Notes: generated by a model from the sequence alone, not told the origin. Counted from the first letter of the stretch, positions 48,853 through 58,618 are shown. The stretch is DNA of 64,000 bases from Myxococcus stipitatus DSM 14675 (GCF_000331735.1 NC_020126.1:10109501-10173500), one strand, 5' to 3'. Numbers and translations: made by a program.

Positions 48853-50442
48853 TCACACCCCCAGCGCGTCGCGCAGCTCCGGCAGCCGCTCCGCCTTCAC
48901 CGCGCCGAACACGAAGCGGTCCGGCCGCAGCACCACCACATCGGAGTCATGCCGCGACAACCACGCACCCAGCTTCCCGGTGATGTCCTCCACCGTGGGG
49001 ACCTGGCCCGCATCCTCGCCCGCCGCGCGCACCGCGAGCAGCCGGCCACCCAGCGACTCCGCCAGCCCCTGCGCCGCGGCCACCTGCGCCGCCGGAGCAT
49101 CCGCCCGGCACAACACCGCGAACTCGTTGCCCATGGCCTCGTCCAGCAGCACCTCTTCCCCGGACGCCAGCCGCACCTTGGGCTGGATGAAGTAGGAGCC
49201 CTGCGCCGACTTGGAGTCCTTGGGCCCACCTCCCAGGTAATAGCCGCTCGCGTGCGCGGGGGGCTGCTTGAACTCGAAGCCCTGGATGAAGCGGCGCACC
49301 CGCGGAATCTTCTGCACCGTGCGCATCATCCAGTCCCGCGCCATGGCCACGTAGCGGTTGCGCGCGAGGAAGAGGTGGCCGAAGTTGACGCACAACTTCT
49401 GCACCGCCTCCACGTGGGGACGCCGCTCCTGCTCGTAGGTGTCCAGCAGCGAGTCGTGCGCCAGCCCCTTCACCACCCGCTGAATCTTCCACGCCAGGTT
49501 GGAGGCATCGCGCATGCCCGACACCAGCCCCTGTCCCATGAAGGGAGGCATGGTGTGTGCCGCGTCCCCCAGGAGGAAGACATTGCCGTCCCGCCACTTC
49601 GCCGCGTTGAGGCAGTGGAACGTGTAGACCTGCGCGCGCTGGACATTCACACGCTCGGGGTCGATGTAGGGCGCCAGGAGCCGCTTGATGGTCTCCGGCT
49701 GCTCCATCTCCTCGCGCGTCTCGCCGGGCATCAGCATGAACTCCCAGCGGAACTGCCCCGCCGCGCCCGTCGCCACGAAGGCGGGGCGGTTCGGGTCGCA
49801 CACGAAGCGGCACAGCTCCGGCGCCCCTCCCTCCACAATGCCCGACACCGCCAGCCACGGCTCCCCGTAGGCCCGGCCCGACATCTTGATGCCCATCACC
49901 TTGCGCACCGAGCTGCGCGCGCCATCACACGCCAGCAGGTAGCGGCCGCGCACCGTGACGGTGGCCCCCGTCTCCTTCAGCCGGTAGCGCACCATCACCC
50001 CGGTGGCGTCCTGCATCACCCCCTCCACGCACGCTCCCAGCTGGAGCTTCACGTGCGGGAAGCGATTCAGGCCGTCGCGCAGCACCCCCTCCACCAGCGG
50101 CTGGTGGAAGAACCACAGGGGCGTGTACCCGAAGCCGAAGTCCGTCGCGCTGGTGTGCACCTCGGCGAAGCGGCGGCCCGTCTCACCCACATACTCGGCG
50201 AAGTGCGTCTGCCGCATGTCCTTCTGAATCTGCTCCACCAGCCCCGTCGACTGGTAGATGCGCAGCCCCTCGTCATCACACGAGAAGGCCCGCGGCTGGC
50301 CATGCGGCGCCATGTCCTGCTCCAGCACCAGCGTCCGCATTCCCATGCCGCCCAACAGATTGCTTGTCAGAGCGCCCACGGGACCGCAGCCGCTGATGAT
50401 GACATCGACCTCCATGTCGGCCTGCAGCTTGTCACAAACCAT
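48853..50442 (-). CDS. FAD-dependent aromatic hydroxylase (MhpA/PheA-like monooxygenase)
   Basis: This 529-residue flavoprotein monooxygenase has an N-terminal Rossmann motif VDVIISGCGPVGALTSNLLG, the DG motif LLACDGARSSVRKVMG, and the GD motif NVFLLGDAAHTMPPFMGQGL. A thioredoxin-like C-terminal domain is reduced to LASGEEVLLDEAMGNEFAVL and DSDVVVLRPDRFVFGA. It hydroxylates phenolic or polyketide-type aromatics using NAD(P)H and O2. The substrate is unknown and no ring-cleavage genes are nearby. It is divergent from a BTAD-ATPase regulator, a possible activator. The first ATG follows GGGGGCAC. Confidence 0.88.
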   Translation of the reverse strand: MVCDKLQADMEVDVIISGCGPVGALTSNLLGGMGMRTLVLEQDMAPHGQPRAFSCDDEGLRIYQSTGLVEQIQKDMRQTHFAEYVGETGRRFAEVHTSATDFGFGYTPLWFFHQPLVEGVLRDGLNRFPHVKLQLGACVEGVMQDATGVMVRYRLKETGATVTVRGRYLLACDGARSSVRKVMGIKMSGRAYGEPWLAVSGIVEGGAPELCRFVCDPNRPAFVATGAAGQFRWEFMLMPGETREEMEQPETIKRLLAPYIDPERVNVQRAQVYTFHCLNAAKWRDGNVFLLGDAAHTMPPFMGQGLVSGMRDASNLAWKIQRVVKGLAHDSLLDTYEQERRPHVEAVQKLCVNFGHLFLARNRYVAMARDWMMRTVQKIPRVRRFIQGFEFKQPPAHASGYYLGGGPKDSKSAQGSYFIQPKVRLASGEEVLLDEAMGNEFAVLCRADAPAAQVAAAQGLAESLGGRLLAVRAAGEDAGQVPTVEDITGKLGAWLSRHDSDVVVLRPDRFVFGAVKAERLPELRDALGV

Positions 50443-50689
50443 GAGTGCCCCCGAGGTTCAGCTTATCTGGCTCAATCAATAACGCGCGAGGTGTGACCAG
50501 GGTGTGACCACTCCAGAAGATTCGCAACATCGTCCGCTCGTGACGGCGAGCTGCCGTGCGCCGGGAATTCAAGACGACAAAGCGGTACCCGAGGCCCCGC
50601 CTGGGGTCATCCCTACCCGCGAGGGTGCGCGGGTGCTCCGTGTTACGTTACGCAAGACACGCTCCCATATTCCTGGAGCCCAGGAGGCC

Positions 50690-52762
50690 ATGGCAGAGGC
50701 GCTCGCGGAAGGGTCGCAAGTATTTCATCTCGAGCTGCTCGGCGAAGCACGCCTGCGGCATGACGGGGTGGCCCTGCCATTGGAACGTCGCACCGCGGCG
50801 GTGCTCACATGGCTGGCATTGGAAGGCCCCCATCCCAAGTACCGCCTGGCCGGCTTGTTATGGGCCGAGTCCAGCGAGGTCACCGCGCGCAACAACATGC
50901 GCCAGCTCTTGCGCCGGCTGCGCCTGGCCACGGGCGCGGAGCTGGTGCAGGGCGGAGATGTCCTCTCCCTGGCGGAAGGTGTCTCCATTGACGCCGCCGA
51001 GCTCCAGGCCCACGTCCTGGCGGGCCGGCACGCACGCGCCCTGGAGCTGGATGGCGTCTTGCTCGCCGCCTTGGAATTTGATGATTGCCCAGAGTTTCAA
51101 GCGTGGCTGGAAAACGCGAGGGAGCGACTGGACAAGCTGCGTCGCCGCGCCGCGTCCGCGGAGTCGGAGTCGAGGGAGCGTGCGGGAGACCTGTCGGGCG
51201 CGCTGGTGCTCGCCGAGAAGCTGCTGGAGCTGGACCCGTACTCAGAAGACGCGTGGCGTCGGCTGATGCGGTTGCACTACGTGGCGGGAGACCGCATGGC
51301 GGCGCTCAACGCCTTCGAGCGCTGTCGCCGCCTGCTGCGCGAGGAGCTGGCCACGCAGCCCCTGCCCCAGACGGTGGCGCTGGCGCGCGAAATCGAGCGC
51401 GGTCCGCCCACGCCCGCCGTCCCGCGCGTGCCCGCGGCGAAGCTGCCCTTGTCCGTGCTGCGGCCTCCGGTGCTGGTGGGCCGCGAGCGCGAGTGGGCGA
51501 AGATGGAGGAGGCGTGGGCCTCCGGGATGACCATCTTCCTCAGCGGGGAGCCCGGCGTGGGCAAGACGCGGCTGGCGCATGACTTCGCCGCGTCGCGAGG
51601 CCAGTACCTCATCCTGGAGTCACGGCCCGGCGAGGCCCACGTCGCCTACGCCACGCACGTGCGCCTGCTGCGGCAAATCCTGGCGCGGCGCCCGGACCCC
51701 AAGGTGGAGCCCTGGGTGCGCAAGGAGATGGCGCGGCTGATGCCGGACATGGCGGGCCCGGAGGGACTGCCTCCGCCCATGGTGGACGAGCATGACCGCA
51801 GCCGCTTCCTCGAGGCGCACTGCCAGCTCGTCTACCAGCTCTGCTCGGGCCTGGACGCCATCGTCGCGGACGACCTGCAGAACATGGACGCGGCCACCGC
51901 GGAGTTCGCCCTGCTGATGCTGTCGCGCCGGCACGACGCGCCGATGGAGGGCGTCTTCCCGCGCTTCATCGACACGTATCGCACCGGAGACCTGTCGGCC
52001 TTCGCCGCGTCGTGCGTGCAGCGGCTCGTGGACGCGGGGCTCGCCGTCGTCATCGAAGTCGAGCCGCTGGAGAGCACCGCGGTGGGCTCGCTGCTGGGGA
52101 GCCTGGAGCTCGCGGGCGCGGAGGAGCTGACGCCGCACGTGGTGCGCTACACCGGCGGCAATCCGCTGTTCATCATGGAGGCGCTGCGGCACCTGCTGGA
52201 GAACGGCGGACTGGAGCGAGGCTGGCCCGAGCACGTCCACCCCTCGGGCCGCGGACGCGACCTGATTCAGCAGCGGCTGGAGCGGCTGTCACCCCACGCG
52301 CTGCAGGTCGCCCGGCTGGTGGCGCTCGCGCGCACGGCCTTCGCGCAGGAGCTGGCCGGCGAGGTGCTGGAGCTGTCTCCCATGGCGCTCGCCACGCACA
52401 TGGCGGAGCTGGAGGCCGCGCATGTGCTGCGCGGCGAGCACTTCACGCACGAGCTGCTCTTCGAGGTGGTGCGCGAGACGATTCCGCCCTCGCTCGTCCC
52501 GCTGCTGCACCGCCGGCTGGCCAGCGCGCTGGAGCAGCGCAAGGCCGCGCCCGTCGTCGTCGCGCAGCACTGGATGGAGGGCAAGGAGCCGGAGCGCGCC
52601 GCGCCCTTCTTCGTCGCCGCGGCCAACGCGGAGGCCTCCGCCTTCCGCCACATGGAGGCCGCCCTGCTCTACTTCCGCGCGGCCAGCGCCCTGGAGGAGG
52701 CGGGCTCCTTCGAGGAGGCCGCGCGCGTCAGGGCCCGCGCCCGACACATCCCCAGCGCGTGA
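50690..52762 (+). CDS. BTAD/SARP-like regulator with AAA-type ATPase domain
   Basis: This protein of about 690 residues probably starts at MAEALAEGSQVFHLELLGEA; an in-frame GTG at 50504 would add 62 residues that look non-conserved. Residues 8-90 are an OmpR-like winged helix (RTAAVLTWLALEGPHPKYRL then NNMRQLLRRLRLATG). A bacterial transcriptional activator domain of TPR-like helices follows (EDAWRRLMRLHYVAGDRMAA). The ATPase has Walker A FLSGEPGVGKTRLAHDF and Walker B-like DAIVADDLQNMD. The usual long TPR tail of such regulators is almost absent, as the protein stops soon after the ATPase arm. It probably controls the divergent monooxygenase, or itself. Confidence 0.82.
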   Translation: MAEALAEGSQVFHLELLGEARLRHDGVALPLERRTAAVLTWLALEGPHPKYRLAGLLWAESSEVTARNNMRQLLRRLRLATGAELVQGGDVLSLAEGVSIDAAELQAHVLAGRHARALELDGVLLAALEFDDCPEFQAWLENARERLDKLRRRAASAESESRERAGDLSGALVLAEKLLELDPYSEDAWRRLMRLHYVAGDRMAALNAFERCRRLLREELATQPLPQTVALAREIERGPPTPAVPRVPAAKLPLSVLRPPVLVGREREWAKMEEAWASGMTIFLSGEPGVGKTRLAHDFAASRGQYLILESRPGEAHVAYATHVRLLRQILARRPDPKVEPWVRKEMARLMPDMAGPEGLPPPMVDEHDRSRFLEAHCQLVYQLCSGLDAIVADDLQNMDAATAEFALLMLSRRHDAPMEGVFPRFIDTYRTGDLSAFAASCVQRLVDAGLAVVIEVEPLESTAVGSLLGSLELAGAEELTPHVVRYTGGNPLFIMEALRHLLENGGLERGWPEHVHPSGRGRDLIQQRLERLSPHALQVARLVALARTAFAQELAGEVLELSPMALATHMAELEAAHVLRGEHFTHELLFEVVRETIPPSLVPLLHRRLASALEQRKAAPVVVAQHWMEGKEPERAAPFFVAAANAEASAFRHMEAALLYFRAASALEEAGSFEEAARVRARARHIPSA

Positions 52763-52775
52763 GCCCGCCGTCCCG

Positions 52776-53744
52776 CTATCGGCCGCGCGCGCCCCGGCTC
52801 GGAGGTCCACCACTCCCAGGCCGCGGCGTCGCACCAGACGCCTTGCGCTCCGCCGCCATCTCCCGGGCCACGTCCACGAAGGCGCGGAACGCGGGCGACA
52901 CGCGCGAGCGACTGGGGAAGTAGAGGAAGAGCCCATCGCCGAGCGCGGCATAGGGCTCCAGCACCACGCGCAGCGAGCCCTGCTTCACGCGCGCGGCCAC
53001 ATCCGGCTCGAAGGAATACATCAGCCCGGCGCCCGCCTCCGCCAGCTCCACCATGGCCGTCTGGCTGCTGGTGACGAGCGGCCCTCTCACCGGGACCCGC
53101 CAGCTCTTCGAGCCGCGCTCCAGCTCCCACTGGTAGAGCGCGCCGGTGGTGCCGGAGCGGATGCAAAGACAGTCGTGGTTCAGCAAGTCCCTGGGCGTCT
53201 GGGGCACGCCCCGGCGCTTGAGGTAGTCGGGCGAGCCCACCACCACGAAGCGGAAGCCCTCCGACAGGCGCACCTGCACCATGTCGCGCTCCAGCGACTC
53301 GGAGAGGCGGATGCCCGCGTCCAGCCCCTCCGCGACGATGTCCACCATGTGGTCCTCCACGCGCAGCTCCACCTCCACGCGGGGGTAGCGGGCCAGGTAG
53401 CGCGCGAGCACCGGCGTGACGACGTGCGACAGCGAGATGAACGGCACGGTGAGCTTCACCTGGCCCGTCACCTCACCGGGCTCGACCGCCGCGACCTTCA
53501 GCGCCGCGAGCGCCTGGTCGACCGCCGGGCCCGCGCCCTCCACCAGCCGACGTCCCGGGTCGGTGAGCGCGACGCTGCGCGTCGTGCGCGTCAGCAGCGT
53601 CACCCCCAGGCGCGCCTCCAGCTGGCGGACGGACTGACTCAGCGCGGACGTGGAGACGCCCAGCTCCTTGGCCGCCGCCGCGAAGCTCCGCCGGCGCGCC
53701 ACCACGAGGAACGCATTCAGGGCATTGAGGGGCGTGAAGGCCAT
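52776..53744 (-). CDS. LysR-family transcriptional regulator
   Basis: This 322-residue protein has the HTH LNAFLVVARRRSFAAAAKEL then GVSTSALSQSVRQLEARLGV, and an effector domain beginning QVKLTVPFISLSHVVTPVLA. The C-terminus of about 25 residues is a disordered Gly/Pro/Arg tail. It belongs to the DsdC/CrgA-like subgroup acting on nearby redox genes. Divergent from the alcohol dehydrogenase gene with 111 bp between starts, so probably its regulator, an aldehyde- or stress-responsive arrangement. Effector unknown. Confidence 0.9.
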   Translation of the reverse strand: MAFTPLNALNAFLVVARRRSFAAAAKELGVSTSALSQSVRQLEARLGVTLLTRTTRSVALTDPGRRLVEGAGPAVDQALAALKVAAVEPGEVTGQVKLTVPFISLSHVVTPVLARYLARYPRVEVELRVEDHMVDIVAEGLDAGIRLSESLERDMVQVRLSEGFRFVVVGSPDYLKRRGVPQTPRDLLNHDCLCIRSGTTGALYQWELERGSKSWRVPVRGPLVTSSQTAMVELAEAGAGLMYSFEPDVAARVKQGSLRVVLEPYAALGDGLFLYFPSRSRVSPAFRAFVDVAREMAAERKASGATPRPGSGGPPSRGARGR

Positions 53745-53855
53745 TGTGAAGTTTTCCTACAGAGCGCGTGCAAATTCCATTCGTTCCGCTCACGACGCGC
53801 GCCCGCCATATTCGGTGCCGTCATCGACACATCATCATCGAAGGAGTTGCCTCTC

Positions 53856-54902
53856 ATGATTCCCGCCCGTGGCTACGCCGCCCCTGACGCACGCTCCCCG
53901 CTCGCCCCCTTCCAGTTCGAGCGCCGCGAGCCCGGCCCCAACGACGTCCAGCTCGACGTCCTCTTCTGCGGCATCTGCCACTCCGACCTCCACCAGGCCC
54001 GCGACGAGTGGGGCGGCTCCATCTTCCCCATGGTCCCCGGCCACGAAATCGTCGGCCGCGTGACGCGCGTGGGCGCCAAGGTGAGCCGCTTCAAGGCGGG
54101 CGACACGGTGGGCGTCGGCTGCATGGTCGACTCGTGCCGCACCTGCCCCTCCTGCCAGGACGGCCTGGAGCAGTACTGCGACCAGACCGCCGTCTACACG
54201 TACAACGCCCGCGAGAAGGACACCCGGCAGCCCACCTACGGCGGCTACTCCAGCGTGCTCGTGGTGGACCAGGACTTCGTCCTGCGCGTGCCGGACAACC
54301 TGGACCCGGCGAAGGCCGCGCCGCTCCTGTGCGCGGGTGTCACCACCTTCTCCCCGCTGAAGCACTGGAACGTGCGCGCCGGCCAGCGCGTGGGCGTCGT
54401 CGGCCTGGGCGGCCTGGGCCACATGGCCGTCAAGTTCGCGCGGGCCCTGGATACCCACGTCACCGTCTTCAGCAGCACGGACAAGAAGACACAGGACGCG
54501 CTGCGCCTGGGCGCCCACGAAGTCGTCGTCTCCTCCAACGAGGCGGCGATGAAGGCCCACGAGAACACGCTCGACTTCATCATCGACACCGTGTCCGCGA
54601 AGCACGACCTCAACGCGTACCTGCGACTCCTGCGCCGCGACGGCCACCTGGTCCTCGTGGGCGCGCCGGAGAAGCCGCTCGACGTCGCCGCCTTCTCCCT
54701 CATCCCCAAGCGCCGCAGCTTCTCCGGCTCCAACATCGGCGGCATCCGCGAGACGCAGGAGATGCTCGACTTCTGCGGCAAGCACGAGGTGACGTCCGAC
54801 GTGGAGGTGATTCCCATCCAGCAGGTGAACGAGGCCTACACCCGCCTCCTCAACGGCGACGTGAAGTACCGCTTCGTCATCGACATGAAGAGCTTGAAGT
54901 AA
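53856..54902 (+). CDS. Zinc-dependent NADP alcohol dehydrogenase (YahK/AdhC type)
   Basis: This 348-residue medium-chain dehydrogenase has the catalytic zinc site FCGICHSDLHQARDEWGG (Cys, His) and GHEIVGRV. The structural zinc is held by CMVDSCRTCPSCQDGLEQYC. The cofactor loop is GVVGLGGLGHMAVKFAR, followed by a Ser at the position often linked to NADP preference. It matches cinnamyl-alcohol-dehydrogenase-like aldehyde reductases such as YahK. AAGGAG 10 nt before ATG supports the start. It likely reduces a broad range of aldehydes and is controlled by the divergent LysR. A strong hairpin follows. Confidence 0.92.
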   Translation: MIPARGYAAPDARSPLAPFQFERREPGPNDVQLDVLFCGICHSDLHQARDEWGGSIFPMVPGHEIVGRVTRVGAKVSRFKAGDTVGVGCMVDSCRTCPSCQDGLEQYCDQTAVYTYNAREKDTRQPTYGGYSSVLVVDQDFVLRVPDNLDPAKAAPLLCAGVTTFSPLKHWNVRAGQRVGVVGLGGLGHMAVKFARALDTHVTVFSSTDKKTQDALRLGAHEVVVSSNEAAMKAHENTLDFIIDTVSAKHDLNAYLRLLRRDGHLVLVGAPEKPLDVAAFSLIPKRRSFSGSNIGGIRETQEMLDFCGKHEVTSDVEVIPIQQVNEAYTRLLNGDVKYRFVIDMKSLK

Positions 54903-54917
54903 AGCCGGAGACAGCCC

Positions 54918-54962
54918 GGAGGCAGCCCGCAGTCCACCAGTGCGCGCTGCGGGCACGCCTCC
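54918..54962 (+). terminator. Strong hairpin terminator after the alcohol dehydrogenase
   Basis: GGAGGC-A-GCCCGCAG pairs with CTGCGGGC-AC-GCCTCC, 14 base pairs interrupted by one small bulge, with a 14-nt loop. It starts 16 nt after the stop codon. There is no U-run. Confidence 0.65.
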
Positions 54963-55034
54963 TGCCTGGAACACGACAGACGATTGCCCGTTCGGACAGG
55001 TGCCTGCTCGGTGGATGGTTCACATTCTCAAACC

Positions 55035-55325
55035 ATGACTACGACACTTGAGCATACCGGTTACAACAAGTTGACGGTGCTGTATCCGGAGGAGCACGAG
55101 CTCCTGTCGCCTGGGCAATCCCTGAAGAACCCACACGACGCGGCCAAACTGCGGCTCCAGGCGAGCCTGTGGCTCAGCCGGGCCCAGCGCGAGCTGCACG
55201 ACGCCATCCTCATGCGCGACGGCACCGAGGACAACCTGGACCGCTACGCGAGCGCCCGCGCGGAGCTGGACTCCGCCGAGGCCTGGGCGCTGCGCGTGGC
55301 GAAGGCGCTCATCCAGCGCGGCTGA
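55035..55325 (+). CDS. Small helical protein, unknown
   Basis: This 96-residue protein starts MTTTLEHTGYNKLTVLYPEE. After a short N-terminal strand it is almost entirely helical and charged (DAAKLRLQASLWLSRAQREL then HDAILMRDGTEDNLDRYASA). No Cys, membrane segment or known motif. No strong Shine-Dalgarno sequence is seen. It overlaps the convergent acyltransferase gene by 17 bp at the 3' ends. Codon use matches neighbours, so it is probably real. Function unknown. Confidence 0.65.
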   Translation: MTTTLEHTGYNKLTVLYPEEHELLSPGQSLKNPHDAAKLRLQASLWLSRAQRELHDAILMRDGTEDNLDRYASARAELDSAEAWALRVAKALIQRG

Positions 55326-56571
55326 TGGGCGGAGCCTCGGCGGGACTGGCGCTTCCGTCAGCCCCGCCAGCCCCCCCGGCCGCCGAAGCGGAGGCCACCG
55401 CCGGCGGACTGTACGGGAAGAGGTCCTTGAGCTTCAGGAAGTGCTTCTCGAAGAGGTTCCAGCTCACCAGCGCCAGCCCCAGCGAGAGCGACAGGGACAC
55501 CGCGTAGAACAAGAGCTGCACGGGGAAGTCCGAGCCCGCAACGTGCGGGAAAGGCGTCTTCAGCACGGTGCGCCGGAGGATGGCGTCCAGCGGCGAGTGC
55601 ACCAGATAAATCGCGTAGCTGTACTTGCCGTACAGCAGCAGCATGCGATTCGAGAAGAGACGGTTCAGCAGGCTGCCCGGCCTCGCCGTCACCACCCGAT
55701 AGACGAGCACCGTGTAGAGGATGCCCACCGCGGTGTAGCCGCCCGTGCGCACCACCGTCTTGAAGGCCGGCCCCACCGGCAGCGCGATGGCCGCCGCGAC
55801 GATGGGCAGCGCCAACAGCGGCGCCCAGCGCATCCACGGGAAGGCGGAGAGCCCCAGGCCCTCCGGGTGACGCATCACCAGCGACAGCAGCGCGCCCAGC
55901 GCGAGCGAGTCCACGCGGCAGAGCGTCACCACATACGTGCTCTCCTCGCTCGCGCCGGCGAGCGTGAGGCCCACGCGCACCAGCACCGCCAGGGCGATGG
56001 TGCCCAGGCACAGGCGGATGGCCCCCTTGTAGGAGACGGCGGCGATGAGGAACGGCCAGACGATGTAGAACTGCTCCTCGATGGCCAGCGACCACACCAC
56101 GCCCAGGATGGGGTGCGTCGTGTCCACCCAGAGCTGGTAGAAGTTGGAGAGGTACAGCAGGTACCAGACCGCGCCGTCGGTGGTGATGCGCTCGTCCAGC
56201 CCCAGCCGCCCCGCCAGGTGGGGCAGCACCAGGAACGAGACGGCCAGCGTCGCGTAGTACAGCGGGAAGATGCGCAGGAGGCGTCGCGCATAGAAGTGAC
56301 GGAAGTAATATGTTTGCCCCTTCGCCTCCCACAGGATGCCGGTGATGAGGAAGCCGGAGAGGACGAAGAACAGGTCCACGCCCGTCCACCCCGCCCCCGC
56401 CAGCCACCACGTCGCGCGTCCCAGCGCGCTCTGGTCGCTCAAGTGCGTGGTGTGGAAGAAGACAACCAGGAGGACGGCGAGTCCTCTGACTCCGTCGAGC
56501 ACGGGGAGATGCCCATGCAGACGGGGAGCGTGCACCGGCGCGGCACCCGGCCGAGCGGAATGGGCAGACAT
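55309..56571 (-). CDS. OafA/YrhL-type acyltransferase (acyltransferase 3 family)
   Basis: This 420-residue integral membrane protein of about ten spans has the family signature VLDGVRGLAVLLVVFFHTTH with the catalytic His. Further features are WTGVDLFFVLSGFLITGILW, RHFYARRLLRIFPLYYATLA and VWSLAIEEQFYIVWPFLIAA. The C-terminus is an Ala/Gly/Pro-rich tail. Such enzymes add O-acyl (often acetyl) groups to surface polysaccharides or peptidoglycan. The acceptor is unknown; no sugar-synthesis cluster is adjacent. Confidence 0.92.
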   Translation of the reverse strand: MSAHSARPGAAPVHAPRLHGHLPVLDGVRGLAVLLVVFFHTTHLSDQSALGRATWWLAGAGWTGVDLFFVLSGFLITGILWEAKGQTYYFRHFYARRLLRIFPLYYATLAVSFLVLPHLAGRLGLDERITTDGAVWYLLYLSNFYQLWVDTTHPILGVVWSLAIEEQFYIVWPFLIAAVSYKGAIRLCLGTIALAVLVRVGLTLAGASEESTYVVTLCRVDSLALGALLSLVMRHPEGLGLSAFPWMRWAPLLALPIVAAAIALPVGPAFKTVVRTGGYTAVGILYTVLVYRVVTARPGSLLNRLFSNRMLLLYGKYSYAIYLVHSPLDAILRRTVLKTPFPHVAGSDFPVQLLFYAVSLSLSLGLALVSWNLFEKHFLKLKDLFPYSPPAVASASAAGGAGGADGSASPAEAPPISRAG

Positions 56572-56783
56572 GGCCTCTGCTCATACCAATACCGAGAGTT
56601 CGCCAACAAGGTTGCCCCCCGCCCATGTGACGGGGTCCGACAGAACCTGGATGGCCGGAGTGTAACCTGGGGGGTTCAAACGGTCGGGGTGTGACCTGGC
56701 GGAAACCCGGGGGACTCGACCTGTTGAGAGGGAGTCTCACCTCACCCGGGGCCACCACCTGTCGCCCACAAGAGGGCGAGGGT

Positions 56784-56805
56784 GGGCGCGAAGACGCTCG
56801 CGCCC
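56784..56805 (-). terminator. Hairpin downstream of the subtilisin-like gene
   Basis: GGGCGCGA-AGACGC-TCGCGCCC forms a perfect 8-bp stem 17 bp beyond the protease stop codon. There is no U-run. Confidence 0.5.
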
Positions 56806-56821
56806 TACCCGGTGAAGGACG

Positions 56822-58618
56822 TCAGGGAGCCGGCGCCGGGGGCGGGCAGCGCTGGAGCGCCAGGTCCACGGCCCGCTTGGCCTGCACCAGGCCGTGGCCG
56901 TACAGGTCGTCGCGCCCCCTGTCGCCCAGGTCTTGCGCGCTGTCGAGCAGCACGGCGGTGACCTGCTCATGGGTGAGCGCGCGGCACGCGCTCCACACCA
57001 GCGCGGCGACACCCGCGACGTGGGGCGTGGCCATGGACGTGCCGGACTGGCGCATGTAGTCCAGGCCCGTGACGTCCACCGTCACCTGCTGGCCCACCAT
57101 GCCCCGGAAGGTGTTGGCGGAGGAGAGCGTGACGGACGTCGTCGGCACCCAGTAGTCCGCCGGGTCGGTGAGCGTGAAGTTGCCCGTCCCGTCCTCGGTG
57201 ATGTTGTTGCCGATGATGATGGCCTTGGCCCCCGCGCGAATGGCGTTGAGCGCCTTCTCCTGGAACAGGATGCCGCCGCCCCGGTCCACCAGCGCCACGA
57301 AGCCCTCACACGTCGCGCCCTCGCCACACGAGGCGACGCGCTCGCCCTGGCCGCAGTGCACCAGCTTCCCCGTGTACGCGCCGACGGCGGTGTACTCCAG
57401 CGGCTCGGAGGGGTAGCGGTTGCCCGCGGACTGGATGTCCGCGTAAGGGGCGCCGCCCATGATGGTCGCGCTCAGCACGCCCACGCCCGGGCCCACCAGC
57501 TTCACGAACGGGCCGTACTGCGAGAAGGACGCCCGCGCGCCGTTGAAGTCCACCGCGCCCACGCCAATCACCGTGGAGTAGGCGGCGGGATAGGAGGGAT
57601 TCGGGGTGCCTCGGTTGCCCGTGGCGGCGATGGAGACCATGCCCGCGGCATGCGCCCGGTTGAAGACCAGCTCCTCCGCGTCCGAGCGCTCCGACGAACC
57701 CAGCGACAGCGAGGCGATGTTCGCGCCCTGAGAGATGCACCAATCCATGGCCGCGATGACCGCGGACGTGCTGCCGTCGCCGTTGGCGTTGAGCACGCGG
57801 GCAATCAGCAGCTTCACGGTGGGCGCCACGCCCACGACGCCGTTGGGCTCTTCGCCGGGGCGCACGTGCGCGCCCGCGCCCAGCTGCGCCGCGATGGTGG
57901 CGGCCGTGTGGGTGCCGTGGCCGCCGCCCCAGACGAGGACGCCGTCCACCTTGCCCTGGTCCAGGGGCTCCTCGTCGTTGTCGATGAAGTCCTTGCCCCC
58001 CGCGTACGCCGCGGCGAGCTCCGGGTGACGGTTGTCCCAACCGCTGTCGATGAGGCAGACGGTGACGTTCGAGCCGGAGGGCGCGTTCGTGTCCAGCACG
58101 CCGTCGTTGTTGCTGTCCCAGACGAGGGGGGCCTGCACCTGCCTCAAGCCCTGGGTGTACTCCCCCGTGGAGCCGCTCGTGTTGGGCGCCACGCCGGACA
58201 CCAGCGAGGGCAGCACGCTCGAGGGCAGGGAGAACGCGTGCACCGGACGGTCCGGCTCCACGCGCAGCACGTCGGGGTTCCGAGCCAGCGCCGCGCGCGT
58301 CTCGGGCGTCACCCGAGCGGCCACGGTGTTGATGCTGGCGAAGCGATGCTTCACCTCGGCGCCCAGGCGGGTGGCTTCGTCGGCGAAGGCCTCCGCGCGG
58401 GCCTTGGCGCTGACGGCGGCGCGGGGCCGGTAGGTGATGAGCACCGCCTCTGTGCCCTCCTCCTCCTGCGGCTGCGCCTTCTGGGACTGAAGAGGACTCG
58501 AGAGCGAGTATTCCTCGGTCCCAGGACAGACGTTCTCGGGCTCGACGGGCTTGTTGCCTGGCACCTTGGTACATGCCATCACCCCTCCGAGCACCCCCAG
58601 CCAGACCCAACGCTTCAT
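56822..58618 (-). CDS. Subtilisin-like serine protease lipoprotein with PA insert
   Basis: This 598-residue protein has the lipoprotein signal MKRWVWLGVLGGVMAC (Cys16). An inhibitor-I9-like propeptide (VLITYRPRAAVSAKARAEAF to about 125) is followed by an S8 peptidase. The triad is D191 in VCLIDSGWD, H234 in GGGHGTHTAA, and S528 in QSGTSMATPHVAG. The oxyanion Asn lies in IAATGNRGTPN. Between His and Ser is a protease-associated insert of about 110 residues containing HCGQGERVASCGEGATCEGF (three Cys) and GAKAIIIGNN. It is probably outer-membrane anchored or released, for degrading protein nutrients or prey. Single gene. Confidence 0.93.
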   Translation of the reverse strand: MKRWVWLGVLGGVMACTKVPGNKPVEPENVCPGTEEYSLSSPLQSQKAQPQEEEGTEAVLITYRPRAAVSAKARAEAFADEATRLGAEVKHRFASINTVAARVTPETRAALARNPDVLRVEPDRPVHAFSLPSSVLPSLVSGVAPNTSGSTGEYTQGLRQVQAPLVWDSNNDGVLDTNAPSGSNVTVCLIDSGWDNRHPELAAAYAGGKDFIDNDEEPLDQGKVDGVLVWGGGHGTHTAATIAAQLGAGAHVRPGEEPNGVVGVAPTVKLLIARVLNANGDGSTSAVIAAMDWCISQGANIASLSLGSSERSDAEELVFNRAHAAGMVSIAATGNRGTPNPSYPAAYSTVIGVGAVDFNGARASFSQYGPFVKLVGPGVGVLSATIMGGAPYADIQSAGNRYPSEPLEYTAVGAYTGKLVHCGQGERVASCGEGATCEGFVALVDRGGGILFQEKALNAIRAGAKAIIIGNNITEDGTGNFTLTDPADYWVPTTSVTLSSANTFRGMVGQQVTVDVTGLDYMRQSGTSMATPHVAGVAALVWSACRALTHEQVTAVLLDSAQDLGDRGRDDLYGHGLVQAKRAVDLALQRCPPPAPAP

